A DNA stretch of 39,226 nucleotides. It comes from Candidatus Saccharimonadota bacterium. Lineage in GTDB: Bacteria > Patescibacteriota > Saccharimonadia > Saccharimonadales > Saccharimonadaceae. The stretch spans positions 1 to 39,226 of the forward strand of contig JAFYKF010000005.1 of NCBI GenBank assembly GCA_017537745.1, written 5' to 3'. Under the pieces are notes generated by a model. It was not told where the DNA came from. It saw only the letters and a list, made by a program, of their open reading frames with translations, and did not search any database. The translations under genes were made by a program, and so were the position numbers. Positions 21,885 through 29,496 of this stretch are shown here, piece after piece. Position 1 is the first letter of the stretch. Each line of letters starts with the position of its first letter.

Positions 21885-22186
21885 CTGGCATCGGTAAATA
21901 TACTGAAAAACACGAACCAAACGATACCGACGAATCCAAGTCTCGCACCATATATTATAAGGATAAAAGCAACAAAGCCTTTCTGGTCATCAATAAACAT
22001 ACCATTGAACTTCGTACCGACAGGGAACTTGCTAAATTGCTTGAGAATAAATACGAATCGGTAATGGAATCACGCTATTTTGGGCGTGGTGGCATTGAGA
22101 TCGTCATTGCTGGCAATCAACTTCCCGAGGATGAACTTTGTGATCTCGTCCGTTTAAGCTATAACCTGACAGATATTGCGGCTTAG
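21860..22186 (+). CDS. YjbR/MmcQ-like small protein
   Basis: A 108-residue soluble protein. NKAFLVINKHTIELRTDRELAKLLENKYESVMESRYFGRGGIEIVIAGNQLPEDELCDLVRLSYNLT follows the layout of the MmcQ/YjbR (CyaY-like DUF419) family: a strand near FxxI, then L-x-D-x-E-x-A-x-L, an arginine-containing Y-x-G/W-x-x-V strand, and a final D/E-EL-x-x-L-x-x-SY-x-L helix. The family is small, DNA-binding-like and poorly understood. The N-terminal third does not match, so the call is moderate. AGGAG lies 6 nt upstream. The gene overlaps orn and shares its operon. Confidence 0.6.
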   Translation: MVFDVHKVTGIGKYTEKHEPNDTDESKSRTIYYKDKSNKAFLVINKHTIELRTDRELAKLLENKYESVMESRYFGRGGIEIVIAGNQLPEDELCDLVRLSYNLTDIAA

Positions 22187-22194
22187 GCCCGCTC

Positions 22195-22223
22195 TTGCCA
22201 TTTTCTGCTCTCTGTGGTATAAT
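22195..22223 (+). promoter_or_regulatory. rpsU promoter
   Basis: TTGCCA (22195-22200), 17-bp spacer and TGG-TATAAT (hexamer 22218-22223): same hexamers and spacing as the rpsF promoter, plus an extended -10. ATG 22234 is 10 nt after the -10 box, so the 5' UTR is only about 4 nt with no RBS. Confidence 0.82.
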
Positions 22224-22233
22224 GAACCGCAGT

Positions 22234-22452
22234 ATGGCAATTAAAGTTACTAGAAAAGATCAAAGCGAAGCAAACGAAAACATCATTCGTCGTTTCAATC
22301 GCAAAGTTCTCCAGAGTGGTATTATGCCACTTAAGAAGTCACAAATGCGTTTCAACAAGCCTATTTCCAAGCGCGAACGTCGCATCAAAGCTATTATCCG
22401 CGAAGAGCGCAAAGCAGAAAAGACCGAACGCATCAAATTAGGACTCAAATAA
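22234..22452 (+). CDS. rpsU: 30S ribosomal protein S21
   Basis: S21 sits near the anti-Shine-Dalgarno end of 16S rRNA and supports initiation on SD-containing mRNAs. The 72 residues MAIKVTRKDQSEANENIIRRFNRKVLQSG show the S21 N-terminal motif, followed by a long basic helix with the SKRERRIKAI core. ATG 22234 is chosen because an upstream in-frame ATG at 22222 overlaps the -10 box and the one at 22195 overlaps the -35. The transcript is nearly leaderless and ends at a strong terminator right after the stop, so rpsU is monocistronic. Confidence 0.93.
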   Translation: MAIKVTRKDQSEANENIIRRFNRKVLQSGIMPLKKSQMRFNKPISKRERRIKAIIREERKAEKTERIKLGLK

Positions 22453-22477
22453 AAATCCCCCCGCAAGGGGGATTTTT
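22451..22477 (+). terminator. intrinsic terminator after rpsU
   Basis: An 11-bp stem AAAAATCCCCC/GGGGGATTTTT with loop CGCAA, beginning at the rpsU stop codon. The A-tract/T-tract symmetry lets it act on either strand. Confidence 0.9.
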
Positions 22478-22489
22478 AAAGGTTGAATA

Positions 22490-22510
22490 TGATATAATTT
22501 AATAAAGGAG
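22490..22510 (+). promoter_or_regulatory. adk promoter and minimal leader
   Basis: TGA-TATAAT (hexamer 22493-22498). The predicted start near 22505 falls at the Shine-Dalgarno AAAGGAG (22504-22510), so the mRNA would begin almost directly with the RBS and have a leader of about 10 nt. Confidence 0.6.
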
Positions 22511-22514
22511 AAAT

Positions 22515-23108
22515 ATGATCATATTATTTGGATTAGCAGGTTCCGGCAAGGGAACTCAGAGCAAGGCTCTCTCAGAGATTTTTGGATGGCGTACCATGTC
22601 GGTGGGCCAAGCAATTCGCGATACTGGTAAGTATGACGGCATTATTAATTATGGCAATATGATTCCAGATGAAGATGTGATTAAACTAATGCAAGAAAAA
22701 ATCGAAATGAACGAAGCCGAAGGTTATGATATGATTTTAGACGGTTTCCCACGTAACGCCGTCCAAACCAAATGGCTCCTTAAAGAGATGCCAGGCAAAA
22801 TTCAAGGTGCGATTATTCTAGAAGTCCCCAAAGAAGAACTCTACAAACGTCTTGAACTGCGCGGCCGCGATGATGACAAAGAAAAATCCAGTATCGACCA
22901 GCGCTGGGAACTGTTTGAACAAAATATTTATTCAATGCTACCACTGTTAGAAGCCAAAAATATTCCAATTGTCCGTGTTGATGGTGTAGGTACCGAAGGT
23001 GAAGTTACCGACCGCCTTGTGGATGTGTTCAAAGAATTAAATCCCAACGCCACCGAACAAAACGACGACGTGAACGGCGAAGAAATCGAAAAGTCCTACG
23101 GAGAATAA
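22515..23108 (+). CDS. adk: adenylate kinase (short form)
   Basis: Adk interconverts ATP+AMP and 2 ADP. Seen are the P-loop GLAGSGKGT (6-14), the AMP-site stretch TMSVGQAIRD, the hallmark DGFPRN (76-81) and LRGRDDDKEKSSIDQRWELF, corresponding to the R-x-DD...R segment at the end of the LID. The LID itself is short and lacks zinc cysteines. The C-terminus carries an acidic extension of about 25 residues (NPNATEQNDDVNGEEIEKSYGE). A related nucleoside monophosphate kinase cannot be fully excluded. The map gene follows 1 nt after the stop; adk-map is a common bacterial pair. Confidence 0.88.
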   Translation: MIILFGLAGSGKGTQSKALSEIFGWRTMSVGQAIRDTGKYDGIINYGNMIPDEDVIKLMQEKIEMNEAEGYDMILDGFPRNAVQTKWLLKEMPGKIQGAIILEVPKEELYKRLELRGRDDDKEKSSIDQRWELFEQNIYSMLPLLEAKNIPIVRVDGVGTEGEVTDRLVDVFKELNPNATEQNDDVNGEEIEKSYGE

Positions 23109-23109
23109 G

Positions 23110-23886
23110 ATGATTAATATTGATAATAGTCCACGTTCTAAGGTGGAAGAAAAAATCGCCGCCATGCGTGAAGGTGGCAAGATTCTCGGTAATCTTCTAA
23201 AAGATCTCAAAGATTACGTCCAGCCCGGCATGACCGGTAAGGAAATCGATGCCTGGGTCCGTAAGGAAATTGTCAAACGCGGTGCCAAAGTCGCCTACGA
23301 CATGCTAGACGATGAATTTCCGGGCGCCATCTGTATTTCAGTCAATGATGAACTAGTCCATGGTGCGCCCAAAGACGAACCGCTCGAAGAAGGCGACAAG
23401 GTCTCTTTTGATTTAGACATCTACTATAAAGGTTATTTCACCGACTCAGCTTTCACGATGTTAGTTGGCGGCAAAGGCTCCCCAGCTGTCAAAAAAATGA
23501 TCAGCGTCACTGAGTCGTCAATGTGGGAGGGAATCGAACAGGTTAAGCCAGGTGCTACTATTGGTACTATTGGTGCCGCAGTTGAAAAAGTCCTAGAAAA
23601 AGACCATCTTGGGGTTATTAAAAATTACGTCGGTCACGGCATTGGTAAATCCATGCACGAAGAACCAGAAGTTCCGAACTACGGCAAAAAAGGCCACGGC
23701 TACAAATTGGTGGAAGGGGATACTATTTGTATCGAGCCGATGTGCTGCCTTGGCAAACCAGATAATTATTGTGATCAATCCGACAATTGGACCGTCATCA
23801 TCAAGGATGGTTCCACCGCTTGTCACTGCGAACACACCGTCCTTGTCACTAAAGACGGCTACGAAGTGCTTACCCTTCCAGATTAG
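23110..23886 (+). CDS. map: methionine aminopeptidase, type I
   Basis: Removes the initiator methionine from nascent proteins. The 258 residues carry all five metal ligands: Asp101 (SFDLDIYY), Asp112 (GYFTDSAF), His176 (YVGHGIGKSMHEEP), Glu209 (ICIEPM) and Glu241 (CEHTVLVT). The second active-site His is His183. The N-terminal MREGGKILGNLL and CISVNDELVHGAP are typical. There is no N-terminal zinc-finger extension. It is co-transcribed with adk; GGAG within the adk end serves as RBS. Confidence 0.96.
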   Translation: MINIDNSPRSKVEEKIAAMREGGKILGNLLKDLKDYVQPGMTGKEIDAWVRKEIVKRGAKVAYDMLDDEFPGAICISVNDELVHGAPKDEPLEEGDKVSFDLDIYYKGYFTDSAFTMLVGGKGSPAVKKMISVTESSMWEGIEQVKPGATIGTIGAAVEKVLEKDHLGVIKNYVGHGIGKSMHEEPEVPNYGKKGHGYKLVEGDTICIEPMCCLGKPDNYCDQSDNWTVIIKDGSTACHCEHTVLVTKDGYEVLTLPD

Positions 23887-23896
23887 TGTAAATCCC

Positions 23897-23925
23897 TTGA
23901 CTTTTTTGGTATTTAGCCATAAAAT
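23897..23925 (+). promoter_or_regulatory. promoter of the NlpC/P60-like surface protein
   Basis: TTGACT (23897-23902), 17-bp spacer and TAAAAT (23920-23925). The leader of about 38 nt carries AAAGG before ATG 23970. Confidence 0.75.
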
Positions 23926-23969
23926 AAATATAGCTATCGTACGAAAACAAAAATAGAAAGGTCATACGT

Positions 23970-26231
23970 ATGAAAATAAAAAAGAAAATATTTATATGTG
24001 CCATTATTTTGTTTTCTATTTTTGCCATCACTTCCGCCATTAAATCAATATTAAGCGGTCCAGTTACCCACGCGGACCAAGTTCCAATCGATGTTCACAA
24101 AGCCATCCAACAAACCGCTTACAGCTATTATATGCGCGGCGCAAGGTTTCAATACAATTCACTTAAAGCCAACTCATCGTATTACTCGCCAGAAGAAGCC
24201 ACTGTGCAAAATATGAACTACGTCACCTGTTCGGCCTTTGTAAAAAATGTTTATTATGATCTACTAGGGGTAAAAATACCACCATATACGGCGTCGCACT
24301 TGACTTATGCTAAAAATAATCGCGGCCCAGAAGTAATACTATATGGGAAAAGAAAAAATGGTAAAAACATTATGGATGTCTACGATAAAAATACTGGCGA
24401 GCGTATTACGCTAGAAAACCCAACCACAGATGATATTATTCCATATCTTGAAATAGGAGACATACTTACCTATACAGGCCACACTATGATAGTTTACGAC
24501 TTAATTTATGACAATAATCACAACGTTGTCAATGCAAGAACCATGGAGTCTGGGCACGGCAATAGTGGCTATAGCGCTATCACTAAAATTTCCAAAACGA
24601 CCAAACTTAGCGGCCTTAGCTTTGGTAGCTCCAATCACACACTATATATCAATAGCAGAACGAATACGAGATTTGCTGATGGGCTTCTGGAAGGAAGCAT
24701 CCACCTATCTACATTTAAAGACGTAAGTACGTGGAAGGATTTAGCCGCAGCCACTCGGAGTGAATATTCCATACTCCGCTTCTTAACGGAAGAAGATGGC
24801 AATGCAATTTTGACCTATCATGGAGAAAGCTTTTCTGAAAAAGACTATAGCGGTGTCTTTGAATTCCCTCAAAAAACTCTAGATAGATTAAAATTCAATA
24901 ATTTGTTCATTGAAAAAACAGTGGATGTTTTTATGGATAGCGTTGTAGAGGCCGGTGATCAATTAACATATACAATTGAAATAGAAAATAAGAGTAACGC
25001 TGACTATCTAAATGATATTCATGTTAGGGAAATAGTTTCTCCATATGCTGATTATGTTTCGTATGAATCAAATAAGAATATTAGTTTTGCTCAAAACACG
25101 TCAAATGGAGAACTCTCCTGGAATATTGGAAAACTATCAAGCGGTGAAAAGATAACTATTCAATACACAGTAAAGGTTAAGACTGGTTCTTCTGGCCAAA
25201 CCATTGAGAGTGTTGGCTATGTCGAGAATATCCCATCAGCCGTCATCAGAAATTCGGTCCAACAAAATCTCACTAGGGAATTGTCAAATAAGATAAAAGA
25301 CGAATACGAGAATTTAAAAGGGGTCTACGCCGGCAAACAATTAATCAATGAAATTTATAAAAATACTACGGGTGAAGATTTGGGTATTAATCAGTTTGAA
25401 ATACAAAACTTAGTCCAGAATGAGGACCCATTATCAACAAACGCTTCTTCTTTAAGCCTAAACGCCGAAAACCCCTTTTATGATGCAGTGCTAAGTAAGT
25501 ATTGGAGTACAATCTACAAGAAAAAGTACACCTATGGGGATGAAGATCTTTATGAATATGATATGAAGAGCTGGGGTGCGTATAACACTAATCGACGTGC
25601 AGACACAATTTATGAAGAAAATTTTCGAACGGGAGATATTCTAATCTATACTAATCGAGATGATATCGCTTACACGTATACGAGCTCCACAGACACGGTT
25701 GACAAAAAACCAGTGACTAAAGAAAACGGAGAATATATTTACATCTATATCGAAGGTAAAGGATTTGTTGGGGTCAACTACGGTGACGATGGCATAGTCG
25801 GTACGGATGACGACAGAAATTCCTTTACTCCTGATTATTACAGTGAAAAAGGCTTACAGCTCTATTCTAATCTCGAATCATTAGAAGCTCAAGGCATCTT
25901 CTCGCTTGACTTCGTTAACTATCAAACATTATTTGGCAAAGATAGCTACGTCATATTGCGCCCATCTATGATAATGGAACTAGCGAAGGAAACAGAGGAA
26001 GAACCAAGTACTAATCCAGCAGAACCAAGCGATCCAACCAATCCGGGTCCTGACGATAAAGAATCCACCAACCATGCGGAAACACCGGATACTGGCATCA
26101 TTTCAAATAGCGAAGAGCACCATGAAGAAACAACCATTCTTAGCCCAACAAAAGGATTAATTGTGGTACCACTAATATTTGTCGGCTACTATATCTACCG
26201 TAAGAGAAAGATTTACAAAACATATTACTAA
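23970..26231 (+). CDS. secreted NlpC/P60-like protein with TPDTG sortase-type anchor
   Basis: A 753-residue exported protein. It has a basic N-terminus plus hydrophobic segment (IFICAIILFSIFAITSAI, about 7-24). An NlpC/P60-type domain (about 40-230) has Cys87 in YVTCSAFVKNVYYDLLG and His171 in GDILTYTGHTMIVYD, the usual Cys-His order; MESGHGNSG may supply the third residue. A DUF11-like beta domain (about 314-430) with GDQLTYTIEIENKSN follows. A second hydrolase-like module (about 500-670) keeps FRTGDILIY but lacks the Cys. A Pro/Asp-rich spacer precedes TPDTG (705-709), a membrane helix (about 729-743) and RKRK. Peptidoglycan hydrolysis and cell-wall anchoring are inferred; no sortase is in the window. 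Confidence 0.8.
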   Translation: MKIKKKIFICAIILFSIFAITSAIKSILSGPVTHADQVPIDVHKAIQQTAYSYYMRGARFQYNSLKANSSYYSPEEATVQNMNYVTCSAFVKNVYYDLLGVKIPPYTASHLTYAKNNRGPEVILYGKRKNGKNIMDVYDKNTGERITLENPTTDDIIPYLEIGDILTYTGHTMIVYDLIYDNNHNVVNARTMESGHGNSGYSAITKISKTTKLSGLSFGSSNHTLYINSRTNTRFADGLLEGSIHLSTFKDVSTWKDLAAATRSEYSILRFLTEEDGNAILTYHGESFSEKDYSGVFEFPQKTLDRLKFNNLFIEKTVDVFMDSVVEAGDQLTYTIEIENKSNADYLNDIHVREIVSPYADYVSYESNKNISFAQNTSNGELSWNIGKLSSGEKITIQYTVKVKTGSSGQTIESVGYVENIPSAVIRNSVQQNLTRELSNKIKDEYENLKGVYAGKQLINEIYKNTTGEDLGINQFEIQNLVQNEDPLSTNASSLSLNAENPFYDAVLSKYWSTIYKKKYTYGDEDLYEYDMKSWGAYNTNRRADTIYEENFRTGDILIYTNRDDIAYTYTSSTDTVDKKPVTKENGEYIYIYIEGKGFVGVNYGDDGIVGTDDDRNSFTPDYYSEKGLQLYSNLESLEAQGIFSLDFVNYQTLFGKDSYVILRPSMIMELAKETEEEPSTNPAEPSDPTNPGPDDKESTNHAETPDTGIISNSEEHHEETTILSPTKGLIVVPLIFVGYYIYRKRKIYKTYY

Positions 26232-26254
26232 ACTAAGTATTTGAATTTCTCCTC

Positions 26255-26283
26255 TTGATTTTTGCCAAATTAATGGGTATAAT
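26255..26283 (+). promoter_or_regulatory. ftsA promoter, leaderless
   Basis: TTGATT (26255-26260), 17-bp spacer and TATAAT (26278-26283), which ends 6 nt before ATG 26290. There is no Shine-Dalgarno, so translation should begin at the transcript's first base. Confidence 0.85.
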
Positions 26284-26289
26284 TAGCCT

Positions 26290-27522
26290 ATGGATAACGA
26301 TAAGCGTTTCGTAACAGGCCTTGATGTCGGCACGGAAAACGTCCGTGCAATTATTGCTACAGTTAATAAAGACGGCGCCGTCGCTATAGTCGGCTATAAT
26401 GAAGGAAAATCTGCCGGTATGCGCAAAGGTGTGCCAGCTAATCTTACCGGCCCAGCCGAGTCAATTGATAAAATGTTAGGTGAAGCCGAGCGCATGGGTG
26501 GTTACGAGGTGCGTTCCGCCTTTGTCTCAATTGGCGGCTCACAAGTAATTTCTACTAGAACAGAAGGAATGATTGCTGTTGGTACCGTTGAACACGAAAT
26601 TAACGACCAAGATCTCGATCGTGTTGAAGACGTTGCTGTCACTGGTCGTATTCCGGCCAACCGTGATGTTTTGGATGTTGTTCCGCTTGAATATGCCCTC
26701 GACGGCCAAGGTGGTATCAAAGATCCGCTTGGCATGTCTGGTGCTCGTCTCGAAATCCGCGCTAACGTTGTTTCTGCACTTACTCCAAATTGTGATAATC
26801 TTAAGAAGGCCACACTCGCCGCCGATGTTAAAGCCGAACGTCTTGTTCCAGGTGTTGTTGCGGCTGCCCGTGCTGTCCTTACTGATCGCCAAAGAGAAAA
26901 CGGCGTTGCCGTCATCGATATGGGTGGCGCCACTACATCGGTTGCCGTCTATGAAGAAGGCGACTTGCAATATGTAGGTGTAGTCCCAGCTGGTTCCAAT
27001 AATATCACTAATGACCTCGCCATCGTTCTAGCAATCGACCCCGAAATGGCTGAAGAAATCAAAGTTCGTTTTGTCACCGGAGATTTTGACACCGACAAAT
27101 CGCCAGTCATCAGAATTGGTAAAGAGGGCAAAACCGAACGTGCCTTTGAACGCAAGGAAGTTGAAACGGTAGTTAAAGCTCGCCTTGAAGAAATTTTTTC
27201 TGAAATTCGTAAGAAGCTCAAAAACGCTCACTATGATCAACGCCTCCCAGAGGGAATCGTTTTGACTGGTGGTGGTGCCAAAATGCGCGATATTGAACTA
27301 TTCGCCAAAAAATGTCTTGAAGCCGCCGTCAAAATCGGCGTTCCACAAGGCTTAGGTGGCGTATCTGAATCTGTCGAAAAACCAGAGTTCGCTACTGCAG
27401 TAGGTCTCGCTCTTCTTGCTGCTGAGCAATCATCTGTAAAATTTACTCCAAGTAAGAAATCCGCTAAGCTACCGAAGCTCAAATCCCCAGGCTTCCTAAA
27501 GAAGATTTTCTCCAAGTTCTAA
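26290..27522 (+). CDS. ftsA: cell division protein FtsA
   Basis: FtsA is the actin-like protein that tethers FtsZ to the membrane and recruits the divisome. Motifs in order: VTGLDVGTENVRAIIA (phosphate 1), the 1C-domain region with YEVRSAFVSIGGS and EDVAVTGRIPANRDVLDVVPLEYALDGQGGIKDPLGMSG, GVAVIDMGGATTSVAVYEEGDL (phosphate 2), VLTGGGAKM (adenosine motif), and a C-terminal amphipathic helix PGFLKKIFSKF that binds membrane. The 410-residue length is normal. It is followed by ftsZ with its own promoter, so the two can be expressed at different levels. Confidence 0.95.
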   Translation: MDNDKRFVTGLDVGTENVRAIIATVNKDGAVAIVGYNEGKSAGMRKGVPANLTGPAESIDKMLGEAERMGGYEVRSAFVSIGGSQVISTRTEGMIAVGTVEHEINDQDLDRVEDVAVTGRIPANRDVLDVVPLEYALDGQGGIKDPLGMSGARLEIRANVVSALTPNCDNLKKATLAADVKAERLVPGVVAAARAVLTDRQRENGVAVIDMGGATTSVAVYEEGDLQYVGVVPAGSNNITNDLAIVLAIDPEMAEEIKVRFVTGDFDTDKSPVIRIGKEGKTERAFERKEVETVVKARLEEIFSEIRKKLKNAHYDQRLPEGIVLTGGGAKMRDIELFAKKCLEAAVKIGVPQGLGGVSESVEKPEFATAVGLALLAAEQSSVKFTPSKKSAKLPKLKSPGFLKKIFSKF

Positions 27523-27526
27523 GCTA

Positions 27527-27555
27527 TTGAACAATATTCAAATAAGGTGTATAAT
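27527..27555 (+). promoter_or_regulatory. ftsZ promoter
   Basis: TTGAAC (27527-27532), 17-bp spacer and TATAAT (27550-27555). The leader of about 20 nt has GAGG at 27571-27574 before ATG 27582. In contrast to ftsA, ftsZ uses a Shine-Dalgarno. Confidence 0.82.
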
Positions 27556-27581
27556 GAAGCTATAAAAAGCGAGGAAATTAT

Positions 27582-28748
27582 ATGCCAGAAATCAAACCGA
27601 CAGAGGTGGAAAGCAAAGCAAGCATCAAGGTTGTAGGTGTCGGCGGTGCCGGCGGTTCAGCAGTTGAGCGAATGAAGGAAGTGGGCCTTACTGGAGTGGA
27701 ATTCGTGGCAATCAATACTGATGCACAAGCTTTACATCATTCTACCGCAGACGTCAAAGTCCATATCGGCAAAGGCTTAGGTGCCGGTGGCGACCCAGAA
27801 AAAGGTCGTGAAGCCGCTGAAGAGGGTAGAGAAGAAATCGATAAAGCACTAGATGGTGCCGACATGGTGTTCATCACTTTAGGCGCCGGTGGTGGTACCG
27901 GCTCTGGTGCCGGCCCGATTGTTGCCGAAGAGTCACGCAAGAAAGATATTCTCACCGTAGGTGTAGCAACCAAGCCATTTACGTTTGAAGGCGCCCGTCG
28001 TCGTGCTAATGCCGATCTTGCGATTGACAAGCTAGCGCATCAGGTCGACGCGCTCATTACTATTCCAAACGACAGATTGCTCCAGACCATTGACCCACGC
28101 ACCCCACTTGTTGAGACCTTCAAGATTGCCGACGATGTTTTGCGTCAAGGTGTTCAGGGTATCTCCGAGCTCATCACGGAACATTCTCTAATCAACCTAG
28201 ACTTTGCCGATGTCAAAGCTATCATGAAAAATGCCGGCTCCGCTCTTATGGGCATTGGCCGTGCTTCTGGCGAAAATCGTGCAGTCTTAGCTGCGCAGCA
28301 GGCCGTCGAATCTCCACTTATTGAAGTGAAGATTGATGGCGCACGCGGAGTATTATTCTCGGTGGCTGGTGGTCAGGACATGTCTATGAGTGAAGTCCAA
28401 GAAGCTGCTGAGGTTATCACTGGTGCAGTTTCACCAGATGCTAACATTATCTTTGGTGCCTCTATCCGCCCAGAATTAGAAGACGAAATTGTCGTCACCG
28501 TTGTAGCCACTGGTTTTGATTCTGATTATTTCAATAATAACGAACCAGCCCCAGCCGTAGAAGAACCAGTCCCAACCGCCAAGCCGGTCCCAGAGGCTAA
28601 AGATTTTGCTGTCGAAAACAAGTCCAATATGTGGGATTCCATCAAGAACGAACCAGCCCCAGAGCCAATCGCCACCAATGATGATGACGAAATGGACGTT
28701 CCACCCTCACTCCGTGAGCGCCTACGTGGTAAAAAGAAGAAATTTTAA
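27582..28748 (+). CDS. ftsZ: cell division protein FtsZ
   Basis: FtsZ is the tubulin-like GTPase forming the cytokinetic ring. The N-terminal IKVVGVGGAGGSAVERM, the tubulin signature GAGGGTGSG (101-109), and NLDFADVKAIMKNAGSALMGIG (T7 synergy loop) are clear. After residue about 320 comes a Pro/Glu/Ala-rich linker. The conserved C-terminal peptide follows, read as DVPPSLRERLRGKKKKF, with a basic end (usually DIPxFLRxR). The 388 residues are typical. nrdR follows 15 nt after the stop. Confidence 0.96.
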   Translation: MPEIKPTEVESKASIKVVGVGGAGGSAVERMKEVGLTGVEFVAINTDAQALHHSTADVKVHIGKGLGAGGDPEKGREAAEEGREEIDKALDGADMVFITLGAGGGTGSGAGPIVAEESRKKDILTVGVATKPFTFEGARRRANADLAIDKLAHQVDALITIPNDRLLQTIDPRTPLVETFKIADDVLRQGVQGISELITEHSLINLDFADVKAIMKNAGSALMGIGRASGENRAVLAAQQAVESPLIEVKIDGARGVLFSVAGGQDMSMSEVQEAAEVITGAVSPDANIIFGASIRPELEDEIVVTVVATGFDSDYFNNNEPAPAVEEPVPTAKPVPEAKDFAVENKSNMWDSIKNEPAPEPIATNDDDEMDVPPSLRERLRGKKKKF

Positions 28749-28763
28749 TCAAGGAGCATGGCC

Positions 28764-29213
28764 ATGGACCACAACTTCCGTATCGGCGACAGCAAAGTTC
28801 TAGAGTGTCGTGAGACTTTGGATGGCAAAATGATTCGTCGTCGTCGCGAAGCTGCCGATGGTCGTCGCTTTACTACTTACGAGCGTATTGAAATGCCGCC
28901 ACTTACCGTCATTAAACGTAGTGGCAACAAAGAAATTTACGATCGCGACAAGCTTCTCCTCGCAGTCAAACGTAGCGTTGGTAAATTTTTCAATTCTGAA
29001 CTCGAAATCGAAGATGTAGTAGGCCGCGCCACCGAGATATTGTATAGCTATAATACTGACCAAATTACCTCAAAGCAAATCGGTGAAGCTGTTCTTGATG
29101 TCTTGGCTGAAGTCAACGAAGTAGCCTACGTCAGGTTTGCCAGCGTTTTTCGTGAATTCAAGACACTAGAAGATTTTGAAAATATTTTAAAGGAACAAAA
29201 AAAGAAGAAATAA
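28764..29213 (+). CDS. nrdR: NrdR-like ATP-cone repressor lacking zinc-ribbon cysteines
   Basis: NrdR represses ribonucleotide reductase genes; its N-terminal zinc ribbon binds DNA and its ATP-cone senses dATP/ATP. The core VLECRETLDGKMIRRRREAADGRRFTTYERIEMPPLTVIKRSGNKEIYDRDKLLLAVKRSVGK matches NrdR closely. The CxxC pairs of the ribbon (usually CPxC near residue 3 and CxxC before GRRFTTYE) are replaced: the start reads MDHNFRIGD, and EAADGRRF replaces ECxxCGRRF. It is 149 residues from ATG 28764, 7 nt after AAGGAG; ATG 28758 would leave only 1 nt. DNA binding without zinc would be unusual. Confidence 0.88.
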   Translation: MDHNFRIGDSKVLECRETLDGKMIRRRREAADGRRFTTYERIEMPPLTVIKRSGNKEIYDRDKLLLAVKRSVGKFFNSELEIEDVVGRATEILYSYNTDQITSKQIGEAVLDVLAEVNEVAYVRFASVFREFKTLEDFENILKEQKKKK

Positions 29214-29214
29214 T

Positions 29215-29469
29215 ATGCGGGTGGTTTGTATTTATCGGGATAATCAAGATTACACTAGGTCTGTTGACGAATGGCTCGAAAATTTTCGCCGCCAAACCGG
29301 CAAAGAACTAGAAATCATGGACCCAGACCGAGATGCTAATTTTTGCCAAGTTTATGACATTGTTGAATACCCCACAATTATCGCTTTAGATAACCAAGGC
29401 TCCGTCGCTGCCATCTGGCAAGGCCGCACTCTTCCGCTCATTAATGACGTCTCTTACTACGCATCATAA
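29215..29469 (+). CDS. thioredoxin-fold-like small protein without CxxC
   Basis: An 84-residue soluble protein. The strand MRVVCIYRDNQDY, the helix VDEWLENFRRQTG, the strand KELEIMDPDRD and the YDIVEYPTIIALDNQGSVAAIWQG block follow the beta-alpha-beta...cis-Pro...beta-beta order of thioredoxins. The YPT carries the expected cis-proline. The redox CxxC is absent (the corresponding loop reads RDNQDYTRS), so a disulfide-exchange role is unlikely. It begins 1 nt after the nrdR stop, so it is in the same operon. Family assignment is by pattern only. Confidence 0.6.
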   Translation: MRVVCIYRDNQDYTRSVDEWLENFRRQTGKELEIMDPDRDANFCQVYDIVEYPTIIALDNQGSVAAIWQGRTLPLINDVSYYAS

Positions 29470-29481
29470 TGAAGCTGAGTA

Positions 29482-29490
29482 TGCTATAAT
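29482..29490 (+). promoter_or_regulatory. extended -10 promoter of mscS, leaderless
   Basis: TGC-TATAAT (hexamer 29485-29490) ends 6 nt before ATG 29497. There is no RBS and no convincing -35. Confidence 0.75.
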
Positions 29491-29496
29491 ATAAGC

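Noticed and set aside
26502-26970. Minus-strand frames of 143 codons opposite ftsA
   Set aside because: They are shadows of ftsA; ftsA motifs are continuous through the region.
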